From NCBI RefSeq assembly GCF_021266465.1, contig NZ_CP089848.1, forward strand, positions 2,046,001-2,110,000: a DNA stretch of 64,000 bases, written 5' to 3'. This DNA is from Paralcaligenes sp. KSB-10. GTDB taxonomy: Bacteria > Pseudomonadota > Gammaproteobacteria > Burkholderiales > Burkholderiaceae_B. Shown piece by piece: positions 38,263 to 47,217 of this stretch (its first letter is position 1; each line of letters starts with the position of its first letter). The notes below the pieces were generated by a model. That model worked only from the letters and a program-made list of their open reading frames with translations, had not been told where the DNA came from and made no database searches. Both the position numbers and the translations under genes were made by a program.

Positions 38263-40371
38263 ATGCAAGACACCCGCAACAATAAACAAGCATCCTTCGC
38301 CAAAGCCCTGCTGGAACCCGAATCGATCGCACTGATCGGAGCATCCAGCAATAGCAAAAAGAATACCGCCCGGCCTTTCAGGTTCATGCGCAAGCATGGT
38401 TTCAAAGGCCTGGTTTTCCCGATCAATGCCACAAGCCCGGAAATCTTCGGTGAAAAATCCTATGCCTCGGTATGCGACGTGCCGCAAAACATTGATCATG
38501 CCTTCATCATGATTTCCAGCGAGCATGTGGAAGCCGCTCTCAGGGACTGCGCCAGCAAAAGCATCCCGGTAGTCACCATTTATTCCGACGGCTTTGGCGA
38601 AACGGGTCCTGAAGGCCAGGTAAAGCAGGCACGGCTTCTCGAACTGGCTCGAAGCTTGGGCATACGCATCCTGGGACCCAACAGCATAGGTGTCGCCAAT
38701 ATCCAGACCGGCGGAATTATTTCCGTGAATGCCGCCTTTGAAATGAATACGCTGATACCGGGCCGCATAAGCCTGGTTTCGCAAAGCGGCTCAATGATGG
38801 GTTCCTTGCTGTCGCGCGCCGGAGGCCGAGGTTTCGGCTTCGCCAAAACCGTTTCGGTAGGCAACGAAAGCGATATTTCGGTGGGCGAAGTCGTCGATGC
38901 CCTGGTCGACGACAAACAAACAACTGTCATCCTGCTCTTTCTGGAAACCCTGCGTGATACCCCCTCGTTAAGCCGCGCCTTATCGCGGGCTCGCCTGGCA
39001 GGCAAGCCTGTCATCGCCTATAAATTGGGCCGTTCGGCGCAAGGGGATGCCTTGTCACAGTCCCATACCGGCGCAATCGCGGGCAACGATGCCGCGGTCG
39101 ATGCGTACTTTGACAAATACGGTGTAATGCGCGTGGATATGCTGGAAACGCTGTTCGAAATGGCTCCTCTGGCCGAACGCTATCATTCCGCCAGATTGCA
39201 TACAAGGCCATCCCGGGCATCTCGTGTCGCGGTCATTACCACGACTGGCGGCGGCGCCGCCACAGTGGTCGATAATCTGGGCCTGCACAATATCGAAGCG
39301 GTGCCGCCGCCGCCCGACTTCATCACGCATATGAAAAGCAGAGGCCTGGCGCTGCGAGAAACGCCAGTCATCGATCTGACACTTGCCGCCACCGGCGAAC
39401 AGTACAAAGACTTGCTGGAGCAGTTGCTTCAGTCCGACTGGTGCGACGCAGTATTGAGTGTCGCAGGATCTTCGGCGCAATTTCACCCTGAGCTCGTCGT
39501 CAAACCGCTGGTTGACGCGTCCAAGCCCGCCGACAAACCGCTGATCGCGTTTCTGGCGCCGGAAGCAGCTGTCTCTCTAAGTCTGCTGCAGCAGCACGGA
39601 ATCGCCACTTTCCGCACCCCAGAGGCCTGTGCCGATGCCCTGCGCGCCTTCCTGAAGCCCGCGCCGCACTACCAGGACGAAACCGCCGAGGCCGTCGCCT
39701 GGCCGGACCACCTGCCCACGTCGGGGAATTTGAACGAGCCCGAGGCAAACTCTCTGTTTTCCCTGCTGGGCATTGAAACGGCGCAAAGCACGCTTCTGCA
39801 AGGTGCCGACACGGCTCACGACGTACCCTACCCGATTGTTCTAAAAATCGTTTCACGCGACATCCTGCACAAAACCGAAGCAGGTGGTGTCGTAACCGGC
39901 CTGGAGGACGATCAGGCGTTGCGTGCGGCGCTGCCGGCACTCGTCAAGGCCGTCAAGCATCACCAGCCAGACGCAAAAATAGACGGAATGCTAGTCCAGA
40001 AAATGGAAAGCCGCTTGATCGAATTGATGCTGGGCTATCGGCACGATCCGCTGGTCGGCCCGATCATTGTATTGAGCGCGGGTGGCATTGCCGCCGAATT
40101 GATGCCCGACTATGCCACCCGGCTCGCCCCAATCGGCTTGAATGACGCACGCGACATGATCGATGAAGTGCGGCATACAAAACTGGTCAGGGGTTTCCGC
40201 GGCCTGCCGCAAGCCGACTGCGGTGTATTGGCCCAAGCCATCGTCGATTTTTCAAAGCTGGCCCTGCTGCCCGGGCAGCCGATTGCCGAAGCCGAAATAA
40301 ACCCGCTATTCATTCAAGCACAGCGCGTCGTGGCTGTCGACGGCGTCGTGCGCCTACGATTCAACCCCTAA
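38263..40371 (+). CDS. ADP-forming acyl-CoA synthetase (fused alpha-beta)
   Basis: 702 aa. Order of domains: CoA-binding Rossmann domain (about 15-130; ESIALIGASSNSKKN), succinyl-CoA-ligase-like domains with the phosphohistidine loop SQSHTGAIAGND (about 265-276), and a C-terminal ATP-grasp domain (about 485-700; VLKIVSRDILHKTEAGGV). It makes an acyl-CoA with ATP to ADP. Acyl specificity cannot be read. 27 bp after the MmgE/PrpD gene and 8 bp before the acyl-CoA dehydrogenase. Confidence 0.92.
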   Translation: MQDTRNNKQASFAKALLEPESIALIGASSNSKKNTARPFRFMRKHGFKGLVFPINATSPEIFGEKSYASVCDVPQNIDHAFIMISSEHVEAALRDCASKSIPVVTIYSDGFGETGPEGQVKQARLLELARSLGIRILGPNSIGVANIQTGGIISVNAAFEMNTLIPGRISLVSQSGSMMGSLLSRAGGRGFGFAKTVSVGNESDISVGEVVDALVDDKQTTVILLFLETLRDTPSLSRALSRARLAGKPVIAYKLGRSAQGDALSQSHTGAIAGNDAAVDAYFDKYGVMRVDMLETLFEMAPLAERYHSARLHTRPSRASRVAVITTTGGGAATVVDNLGLHNIEAVPPPPDFITHMKSRGLALRETPVIDLTLAATGEQYKDLLEQLLQSDWCDAVLSVAGSSAQFHPELVVKPLVDASKPADKPLIAFLAPEAAVSLSLLQQHGIATFRTPEACADALRAFLKPAPHYQDETAEAVAWPDHLPTSGNLNEPEANSLFSLLGIETAQSTLLQGADTAHDVPYPIVLKIVSRDILHKTEAGGVVTGLEDDQALRAALPALVKAVKHHQPDAKIDGMLVQKMESRLIELMLGYRHDPLVGPIIVLSAGGIAAELMPDYATRLAPIGLNDARDMIDEVRHTKLVRGFRGLPQADCGVLAQAIVDFSKLALLPGQPIAEAEINPLFIQAQRVVAVDGVVRLRFNP

Positions 40372-40379
40372 GGAAGAGC

Positions 40380-41543
40380 ATGGATTTTTCTTTAACTCCC
40401 GAACAGAAAGACTTCCAGTCGGCGGTCTACCGCTACGCTGACAAAGAACTGCGCAATCAGGCGGTCGAACGCGCCCACTCGCTTGAGTATCCATGGGACG
40501 TGGCCCGATCTATGGCTGCGCAAGGCCTGCTGGGCATCACTATCGCGGAAGCCGATGGCGGCATAGGCGGCACGCTGATGGATGCGGTTATCGCAATCGA
40601 AACCATCGCCTCGGTGTGTCCCCGTAGCGCCGATGTGATCCAGGCAGGTAATTTTGGAGCTATACGGGTTCTTGCCGAATACGGTTCCGCCTTTTTAAAG
40701 GAAAAGTACCTGGGCCCGCTGCTGCAGGGCAAAGCGCTTATCTCTGTGGGCATGACGGAACCCGAGGCGGGCTCCGCTGTTACGGAATTAAAAACCAGCG
40801 CCACCCGGGACGCAGGCGGCTGGCGCATAAATGGCACGAAGATCTTCACCACTCACGGGCCTCACGCCAACTTCATTCTGGCCTATGTCCGTTTCGGTCC
40901 AGGCACTCAAGGCATAGGCTCGGTTCTGATTGAAACCGATTCGGAAGGCGTAAAGCTGGGCAAGCGCTCGGCGTTCATGTCCGACGAGGAATGGGTGGAA
41001 ATATTTTTCGATAATGTCCATGTACCTGACACGCACGTCGTGTTGGGCGAAGGCGGCTTTAAAAAGCAGATTGCCGGGTTTAACGTCGAACGCATTGGCA
41101 ATACCTCGCGCTCCCTGGCCCTGGGTCGATACGCGTACGAAGAGGCCAAAGGCTGGGCCATGCAACGCAAGCAGTTCGGAAAGCTTTTATGCGAGTTCCA
41201 GGGTCTGCAATGGAAGTTTGCCGACATGCGTATCAAGCTCGATGCCGCCCAGTTGCTGTTGTATCGCGCGGCCCAGAGCGCCGACACCGGATTTCCGTCA
41301 GCCACGGAAACCGCGATTGCCAAGGCCTATTGCAATCAGATCGGCTTTGATGTGGCCAACGATGCATTGCAGGTCATGGGGGGCATGGGATATAGCCGGG
41401 AATCGCTGGTGGAGTATTGCGTGCGCCGGTGCCGCGGCTGGATGATCGCTGGCGGGTCTATAGAAATTCTTAAAAACAGAATAGCCGAAGGCATATTCGA
41501 ACGCAGTTTTTCTCAACGCCCAGCGACACGGTCGCCTGCTTAG
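40380..41543 (+). CDS. Acyl-CoA dehydrogenase family protein
   Basis: 387 aa. FAD flavoprotein: SVGMTEPEAGSAVTELKTSA is the FAD/substrate loop, and the C-terminal helical domain contains QVMGGMGYSRESLVEYCVRRCRG. The expected catalytic Glu lies in that last segment but the exact residue is unclear. AAGGAAG precedes the ATG. Together with the CoA ligase and the MmgE/PrpD protein it suggests activation and then desaturation of a short carboxylic acid brought in by the Bug protein. Confidence 0.9.
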   Translation: MDFSLTPEQKDFQSAVYRYADKELRNQAVERAHSLEYPWDVARSMAAQGLLGITIAEADGGIGGTLMDAVIAIETIASVCPRSADVIQAGNFGAIRVLAEYGSAFLKEKYLGPLLQGKALISVGMTEPEAGSAVTELKTSATRDAGGWRINGTKIFTTHGPHANFILAYVRFGPGTQGIGSVLIETDSEGVKLGKRSAFMSDEEWVEIFFDNVHVPDTHVVLGEGGFKKQIAGFNVERIGNTSRSLALGRYAYEEAKGWAMQRKQFGKLLCEFQGLQWKFADMRIKLDAAQLLLYRAAQSADTGFPSATETAIAKAYCNQIGFDVANDALQVMGGMGYSRESLVEYCVRRCRGWMIAGGSIEILKNRIAEGIFERSFSQRPATRSPA

Positions 41544-41699
41544 AACACAGGCTAAAGCATTTTCGGTTCAAGTGTGTTTATGGCGCTGAATGTGTTTTAG
41601 CGGCTTTCGTTTTGGGCTGCCTGTACTGGTTTGATCTATGACTTTGGATTGGGCTTTGGTGCGTTGTCTGTGTGGGCGGCGGTTGATTCTATAAAGACG

Positions 41700-41923
41700 C
41701 CGCAGGGTGGGCGGTGCTGTGTAGTCCGGCACGTCCAGCGGTCGGCTAGCTGCGCTAGCCGACTACCCGGGTCTGCCTCGTCCAGGCGGGCGTCGGGCCA
41801 ACTCGCGCCGCCCCGCGATGCGGGTCGCCACTCAAACAGGGCCCGCCGAAGGCCCCCGCCTTCCCTTCGTCAGCACCCGGCGCTGGACTACCGCCGGACT
41901 ACACAGCACCGCCCACCCTGCGG
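41700..41923. repeat. Large palindrome B (copy 2)
   Basis: Arms 41700-41730 and 41893-41923 are perfect 31-bp inverted repeats. The inner hairpin GGTCGGCTAGC/GCTAGCCGAC at about 41740-41764 is conserved with copy 1, although the loop base order differs. Confidence 0.85.
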
Positions 41924-42154
41924 CTCGCGTTGAAGCAATGCATCGGGGTATATGTTGGGGAAGCGGCGTTTAGCCAATCACGGGATACGTTGAGGCGGCG
42001 GGCGTTTAGTCAATCGAAGTAGATACGGCCACGTGATAGAGGGCATGAGTGCGGGCACGTTAACGGTTCTATGGGTGCAGGCCCATTAACGGTAGGTGCG
42101 AGCACGTAAATTCCGGGCATCCCGTGATGCAATTCCAAGCAGGCCATTACGTGA

Positions 42155-42358
42155 GCCGTCTATCGGGGATTGGGGTCAGGACCGGCGTAAGGCGTGCGCC
42201 GGATGCTACCGTAGGGAAGGCGGGGGCTTTCGGCGGGCGCTGTCTGAGTGGCGCCCCGCGCCGCGGGGCGACGCGAGTTCGCCCGACGCCCGCCTGGACG
42301 AGGTAGATCCGGATCCAGCACGCCGTGCCGGGCCTGACCCCAAGCCCCGATAGACGGC
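42155..42358. repeat. Large palindrome A (copy 2)
   Basis: Arms 42155-42186 and 42327-42358 match at 30 of 32 inverted positions. The core (about 42208-42303) again corresponds to the shared core of palindromes A and B; the segment GCCCCGCGCCGCGGGGC at about 42253-42269 is a further local palindrome, differing from copy 1. Confidence 0.85.
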
Positions 42359-42443
42359 GTCTTTAAATACCAAAGCTACCAAAACGTAAATACCAATACC
42401 CCATCCATCGAAGAATGCCACAAACACGCAAGCCAAAAACGTT

Positions 42444-43466
42444 TTAGAACGCCACGTTGATCAAAGGCTTGCCCTCAAGCCATAGCGGAATATTCTTCAT
42501 GAAGATATCGATGGCCCTGCCGTAATTGCCCGACGCATGCCCCGCGGAATGGGGTGAGACTATCGTATTTGGCGCATCCCATAGTTCGGAATCCCGCCCG
42601 AGCGGCTCGTGAGCAAATACGTCCAGATACGCTCCCGCGAGCTTGTTGCCTTTCAAGGCTTCTACAAGAGCCGGCTCGTCGATCACATCGCCGCGCGACA
42701 CATTGATAATGTGGGTGCGGTCGGATAGCCCGGATATGAACTGTCTGCTTATTATTTTAAACGTTGTTTCAGTCAAAGGGCACGCCAGAATCAGCCAGTC
42801 ATGCTGAACCGTATTTTTCTTGAACTCGGAGTAAGAGATCATCTTCACCGCATTGAAGCCCCCCTGGTTTTCCGCCGTCGATGGATTGCGCCGGACCGCT
42901 GTGACTTCAATGTCGAGCAATTGCAGATACGCCGCTATTTTCCGGCCTATCTGGCCCCAGCCGACAACCACGGCCGACTGCCCTGCCAGGTCTTTAGGCA
43001 AATATTCTCCCATCAAGGGCCGCCATGCCCTGGCAGCTTGCGCCGCCTGCAGCAATTTGAATTTCCGGTTCAAGGCCAAGACCGCCGCCAGCGCGCTCTG
43101 TGCGACGATTGCCGCATTTGCCCCCGTCGACGTCGTGATCGCGACATCCTGTGCCTTCAAATCCTGATAGATGGGCCTATCGGTTCCCGCGGAATGAGTA
43201 TGCAGCCATTGCAGGCTCCTGGCCGACAGCAATAAAGAGCTGAAGGCGGCCAGAGGCGGCAGTACACGATGCTTGGTCGAGGCGCCTGTTATGTCCCTGG
43301 ACAGCAATGCAACATTAACCTTGTCGGACTGCCTGGCATCCGGCAACTCGCCTGGGGAATAGAGCACAATGGAATCAATATGCCGTGAAAGGAAACCGGG
43401 GTCTTTGGCGTTGATCAATTCTATGGCCTCTGACGAGGCTAGCAGGTGAATTTTTTTCTGAACCAT
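42444..43466 (-). CDS. D-2-hydroxyacid dehydrogenase-family protein
   Basis: 340 aa. NAD-binding loop GWGQIGRKIAAYL (about 169-181), catalytic Arg in NVSRGDVID, Glu in DVFAHEP and His in SPHSAGHA. Belongs to the broad reductase family of hydroxypyruvate or phenylpyruvate-type substrates and differs clearly from KguD at 15120. It is separated from the LysR gene upstream by 117 bp. The specific 2-oxo acid is not apparent. Confidence 0.85.
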   Translation of the reverse strand: MVQKKIHLLASSEAIELINAKDPGFLSRHIDSIVLYSPGELPDARQSDKVNVALLSRDITGASTKHRVLPPLAAFSSLLLSARSLQWLHTHSAGTDRPIYQDLKAQDVAITTSTGANAAIVAQSALAAVLALNRKFKLLQAAQAARAWRPLMGEYLPKDLAGQSAVVVGWGQIGRKIAAYLQLLDIEVTAVRRNPSTAENQGGFNAVKMISYSEFKKNTVQHDWLILACPLTETTFKIISRQFISGLSDRTHIINVSRGDVIDEPALVEALKGNKLAGAYLDVFAHEPLGRDSELWDAPNTIVSPHSAGHASGNYGRAIDIFMKNIPLWLEGKPLINVAF

Positions 43467-43583
43467 GACCCAGTGCGCGAAGGAATGCCAAGCGCCAATT
43501 CTACAAGCCCGAAGCGCCTTTTCGTTTCCAAAATTTCAATGCTGAATTTCCTTCCTTTCACACTCTGCGACAGCAGCATTTTT

Positions 43584-44465
43584 TTATATAAGGTGCTTGA
43601 TAAGCTTCTGTACAGCGTCGGTATCTTTGGAGTCATTATTGACGCAAAGATAAAATTGCCGTTCGGCCCAGGTATCGCGCAGATTGATAAATACCAGACC
43701 CATCTGGCTTAAATAATTCTTGGCTATATTTTGCGGGACTATGCCCAGCCCCAAGCCTTCCTGGATCATGCGGCAACGCGTCTCGAAATTCGACACCTGC
43801 AGTTTTACGATGGGCGGCCTGGAAATAGACTTGCCCACATAGTCCAGGAACTGCCCCAGGGAATGACGTGGGAAATAACCCAACAAGTCATACTCCAGCG
43901 CATCTTCTAGAAAAAGCTCGGTCGCGTTCGACAAAGGATGGCCGTTGGGCACAACGAGCCCGACACGGTCTTTTTTGTAGGGATACGAAAGTATCCCCGA
44001 GGCGGGATAGTCGGCATGATAGATTCCGAGATCCGCCTGGTCATCGGCAACCAGGCGAGGAATGTCATAACTATGGCTTTCAACGAGATCGATGCTGATG
44101 TTCTTGCTTTTGGCCAAAAAGCTTTTCATCTCGATGGGCAGGAACTGCAGCACCGTGGAAGGGTTGGCCAGCAGCCTTATTTTTGCCACGCCATCGCTGG
44201 TAAATTCGTTGATCGCCTTTTCAGTGAGCTTGACGTGGCGCAAAAGAGACTTGGCGCGCTGGTAAAGCAGTATTCCCGCCGGGGTCGGGTCGACACCCCG
44301 TCCGTGGCGCAACAACACCGCCTTGCCCAGGTGGCGTTCAAGTTCCGTCATGCGTTTGCTGACCGCGGACGTAACCAGGTTCTCGCGCTCCGCCGCTTTC
44401 GATAAGCTCTTTTCCTCCACCGCGGCAACAAAAATCTCCAGGGTGGGAATATCCAATTTTTTCAT
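43584..44465 (-). CDS. LysR-family transcriptional regulator
   Basis: 293 aa from the ATG at 44465 (KKLDIPTLEIFVAAVEEKSL), the usual LysR opening; a longer frame to 44498 is not needed. DNA-binding helix SKAAERENLVTSAVSKRMTELE; effector domain about 90-290. It lies between L-lactate-dehydrogenase-like and D-hydroxyacid-dehydrogenase genes, all on the minus strand, and may control either. Codon use is somewhat more AT-rich than its neighbours. Confidence 0.88.
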   Translation of the reverse strand: MKKLDIPTLEIFVAAVEEKSLSKAAERENLVTSAVSKRMTELERHLGKAVLLRHGRGVDPTPAGILLYQRAKSLLRHVKLTEKAINEFTSDGVAKIRLLANPSTVLQFLPIEMKSFLAKSKNISIDLVESHSYDIPRLVADDQADLGIYHADYPASGILSYPYKKDRVGLVVPNGHPLSNATELFLEDALEYDLLGYFPRHSLGQFLDYVGKSISRPPIVKLQVSNFETRCRMIQEGLGLGIVPQNIAKNYLSQMGLVFINLRDTWAERQFYLCVNNDSKDTDAVQKLIKHLI

Positions 44466-44574
44466 TGCCTTTGCTTGTAGGAATCTTGTTCTTCGCAATC
44501 AGTCTACCCGCAAATGGGCGCGGCGACCGCTCATTTCCGAGCGATCGCATGCGCCGGGCCAAAGCCGCTCGCTT

Positions 44575-45750
44575 TCAGGACCGGCCTGGCCTGTCGAACA
44601 GATCGGCGTTCAGCAGGATCGAACGGTCCACATCGCGGATATTCGTACGTCCGCAAAATGCCATGGTTACATCGAGTTCGTTGGCGATAAGTTCCAGGCA
44701 GCGCGTGACGCCCGCTTCGCCCATGGCACCCAGCGAATAAAGGAACGACCGGCCTATCATGGTGCCTTTCGCGCCCAGCGCTATCGCCTTGAGCACATCC
44801 TGCCCCGAGCGTATGCCTCCATCCATCCAGACTTCAATATGCTTGCCCACTGCCTCGACAATATGAGGCAGGGCCGAAATCGACGACGGTGCGCCGTCGA
44901 GCTGGCGCCCGCCGTGATTCGATACGATCAACGCGTCGGCGCCGCTATCGACCGCGCAGCGCGCGTCTTCGGCATCCATGATGCCTTTGAGGATGAGTTT
45001 TCCGCCCCAGCGTTTTTTGATCCATTCGACATCGCCCCAGCTCAGGCTGGGATCGAATTGCTCGGCCGTCCAGGACGACAGGGAAGACAGGTCGCCCACT
45101 CCCTTGGCATGGCCAACGATATTTCCAAAAGTGCGGCGTTTGGTACCCAGCATGTTCATGCACCAGCGCGGCTTGGTCATCAGGTTGAGCAGATTGACGA
45201 GCGTGGGCTTGGGCGGGGTCGACAGGCCATTCTTGATGTCTTTGTGCCGCTGGCCCAGAACCTGGAGGTCCAGGGTCAATACCAGCGCCGAACAATTGGC
45301 GGCCTTGGCGCGATCTATCAGGCGCTCGATGAAGTCGCGATCGCGCATCACATACAGCTGGAACCAGAAGGGTTGGTGGGTATGGGCGGCAATATCTTCA
45401 ATCGAGCAAATGCTCATGGTGGACAGCGTAAACGGAATGCCGAATTTCTCTGCGGCCCTGGCGCCCAGGATTTCGCCGTCGGCATGTTGCATGCCGGTCA
45501 GTCCGGTAGGGGCAATGGCCACCGGCATGGCGACGTCTGTACCAATCATGGTGCTGCGTATGGAGCGCTTTTCGATATCGACAGCGACTCGTTGCCGCAG
45601 CTTCAGTCTCTGGAAATCGCTTTCGTTCGAGCGGTAGGTGCCTTCCGTCCAGGAACCAGAATCTGCGTAATCGTAGAACATTCTGGGTACGCGGCGCACG
45701 GCCAGCCGTCGAAAGTCTTCAACGCAAGTGATTTTGGGTGAGTTGGACAA
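44575..45750 (-). CDS. lldD: FMN-dependent alpha-hydroxyacid dehydrogenase, LldD-like
   Basis: 391 aa. TIM-barrel FMN enzyme: Tyr of FYDYADSGSWTEGT, PTGLTGMQHADGEILGARAA, WFQLYVMRDRDF, and the active-site SNHGGRQLDGAPSS with catalytic His and Arg. Oxidises L-lactate (or a close 2-hydroxyacid) to the keto acid, passing electrons to the respiratory chain. The nearby FAH/SDR operon could generate L-lactate, giving it a local role, but it is transcribed separately. Close relatives include glycolate and mandelate oxidases. Confidence 0.88.
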   Translation of the reverse strand: MSNSPKITCVEDFRRLAVRRVPRMFYDYADSGSWTEGTYRSNESDFQRLKLRQRVAVDIEKRSIRSTMIGTDVAMPVAIAPTGLTGMQHADGEILGARAAEKFGIPFTLSTMSICSIEDIAAHTHQPFWFQLYVMRDRDFIERLIDRAKAANCSALVLTLDLQVLGQRHKDIKNGLSTPPKPTLVNLLNLMTKPRWCMNMLGTKRRTFGNIVGHAKGVGDLSSLSSWTAEQFDPSLSWGDVEWIKKRWGGKLILKGIMDAEDARCAVDSGADALIVSNHGGRQLDGAPSSISALPHIVEAVGKHIEVWMDGGIRSGQDVLKAIALGAKGTMIGRSFLYSLGAMGEAGVTRCLELIANELDVTMAFCGRTNIRDVDRSILLNADLFDRPGRS

Positions 45751-45952
45751 GAATGCCTCCTGGTTGGTTGAGGTGCTACCGGCACCGGACTTGGATCGTG
45801 CGACGAGCCCAAGACGTAGAATGAATAATAATCAATATTCTCGCAAGCGGCGCAAGCGGTCATTTTCGGCCACGACCTGACGAACCCGCCAACGGCCCGC
45901 ATCGGGCGAAGCGCCTGCCCTGGGCAGACGACAGGCGCTATTACAGCACTTC

Positions 45953-45981
45953 ACGACAAAGAAAAAAATATATGTTATAGT
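45953..45981 (+). promoter_or_regulatory. Predicted promoter of the tRNA-Arg gene
   Basis: ACGACA (45953-45958) and TATAGT (45976-45981) with a 17-bp spacer, ending 14 bp before the tRNA. The -35 box matches in its last four bases only. Confidence 0.5.
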
Positions 45982-45995
45982 TACGCCTCTTTGCA

Positions 45996-46072
45996 GCGGC
46001 TGTAGCTCAGTTGGATAGAGTACTTGGCTACGAACCAAGGGGTCGTGGGTTCGAATCCTGCCAGCCGCACCA
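45996..46072 (+). tRNA. tRNA-Arg, anticodon ACG
   Basis: 77 nt with an encoded CCA. The acceptor stem GCGGCTG/CAGCCGC pairs at all 7 positions, the D-loop region is TAGCTCAGTTGGATAGAG, the anticodon stem is CTTGG/CCAAG around ACG (46030-46032), and the T-arm is GTGGGTTCGAATCCTGC. The first anticodon base is read as inosine, decoding CGU, CGC and CGA. A strong terminator follows at 46102. Confidence 0.97.
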
Positions 46073-46101
46073 GAATTACACTAGTATTTTCAGCTAGTTA
46101 G

Positions 46102-46138
46102 AACCGCCTAGAGCACCAACTCTCTAGGCGGTTTTTCT
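46102..46138 (+). terminator. Intrinsic terminator after tRNA-Arg
   Basis: AACCGCCTAGAG (46102-46113) pairs perfectly with CTCTAGGCGGTT (46122-46133), an 8-base loop between, followed by a T-rich tail. It lies 30 bp past the tRNA. Confidence 0.92.
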
Positions 46139-46294
46139 TTGGGCGGGGGACTTTTGGGTAATGCCCTTACCCACGCGCGCCTTACCTGCATAGCCCCTTG
46201 CCTGCATGCCCTTATTGACGGGCTGGCGGGCGCCTCGGGCGCCCGGCCCACGCCAATCCGGACGGGCCTGCATAAGCAGGCTCGCTCCCCTGGG

Positions 46295-47119
46295 CTATTT
46301 GGCCGATGCCACGACCACCGATTGCGGCAAAGGCATTTTTATCCATTTTTCGAACAACGTATTGAATTCGCCGTTATCGATATTGGTCTTGATGAATTTG
46401 TTGACCGCATCGAGCAGCTCGGGGCGCTTGTACTGCATGGTGATGCCCATGACCTGCTCGTTGATGATGTACTTGACTTGGAATTTTCCCGGATAACGCT
46501 TCTGGATGTCCCCGGCGATGACCGACGATGTTCCGGCGGCATCCACCTGGCCCACGATCATGGCCTGCAGCGACGAGGCGTCGTCGTCAAAGCGACGGAT
46601 ATTGGTGCCTTTGGGCGCCACTTTCATCAAGCCCAGATCGGCTGTGCCGGCACGCGGGACGCCTATCGTGTAGTTGACGAAGTCGGCCGGCGCCTTGATA
46701 TGGGTTTTTTCAGGCCCCATCAGGACCATGCTGGCGGCCGAATACGGCTTGGAGAACTGAACCTGCTTGACCCGCTCGGGCGTAATGGCCAGCGATGCAA
46801 CCAGCACATCGGTCTTGTCGGTCAGCAAATAAGGAATGCGATTGGGGCCTGTAACCGGAATCAGGTCGAGCTTGACCCCCAGGGACTTGGCCAGCAGCTT
46901 GGCCACATCCGCATCGTAGCCATCGGGCTGATTGGCGGCATTGGTAATTCCGTAGGGAGGAAAATCCACCACGATCCCTACTTTGATCACGCCACGCTGC
47001 TTGATCTTGTCGAGATAGCTCTCGGCATGCGCGGCAAAAGAAGTCATGGCAATCAGAGACGCCCCGGCCAGAGCCAGGGCTTTTGTGGCCACCACATATT
47101 TAAACGATATTCCAAACAT
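46295..47119 (-). CDS. ABC transporter periplasmic binding protein, PBPb type
   Basis: 274 aa; ATG at 47119 with GGAGA upstream, an in-frame TTG one codon earlier being less likely. Signal peptide about 1-32 (AAHAES). Strong paralogue of the protein at 18886 (DGYDADVAKLLAK, ASLAITPERVKQVQFSKPY, RRFDDDAS). Arg116 is kept but the amino-group Asp is replaced by Ser198 (VDAAGTSSV). Last gene of the run that starts with the permeases at 51.9 kb; a second binding protein for the same permease, or one with different ligand range. A strong hairpin (46227-46245, CGGGCGCC-TCG-GGCGCCCG) lies beyond its stop. Confidence 0.88.
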   Translation of the reverse strand: MFGISFKYVVATKALALAGASLIAMTSFAAHAESYLDKIKQRGVIKVGIVVDFPPYGITNAANQPDGYDADVAKLLAKSLGVKLDLIPVTGPNRIPYLLTDKTDVLVASLAITPERVKQVQFSKPYSAASMVLMGPEKTHIKAPADFVNYTIGVPRAGTADLGLMKVAPKGTNIRRFDDDASSLQAMIVGQVDAAGTSSVIAGDIQKRYPGKFQVKYIINEQVMGITMQYKRPELLDAVNKFIKTNIDNGEFNTLFEKWIKMPLPQSVVVASAK

Positions 47120-47217
47120 CAACAGTCTCCGGATAATGCAGTTTCAACTAGTTCACTTGCTCGGATTGCGCGCCTCCGGGGAGCCGCGCAATGCCCATAC
47201 CAAAACACGCAAAAGCA

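Larger units (their letters stand above)
41647..42419. repeat. Composite palindromic repeat block, copy 2 (inverted)
   Basis: Inverted imperfect copy of 8837-9644: palindrome B first, then the spacer, then palindrome A. Differences from copy 1 are scattered substitutions plus small indels, such as an extra CGTTTTGGTAGCTTTGGTAT-type stretch near 42375-42395. No gene is supported between 41544 and 42443. Confidence 0.88.

Noticed and set aside
44323-45741. 472-codon frame antisense to lldD
   Set aside because: Shadow of the FMN enzyme gene.
45996-46072. tRNA-Arg as an integration site for a genomic island
   Set aside because: No integrase gene and no repeated tRNA 3' end was seen downstream in the window.
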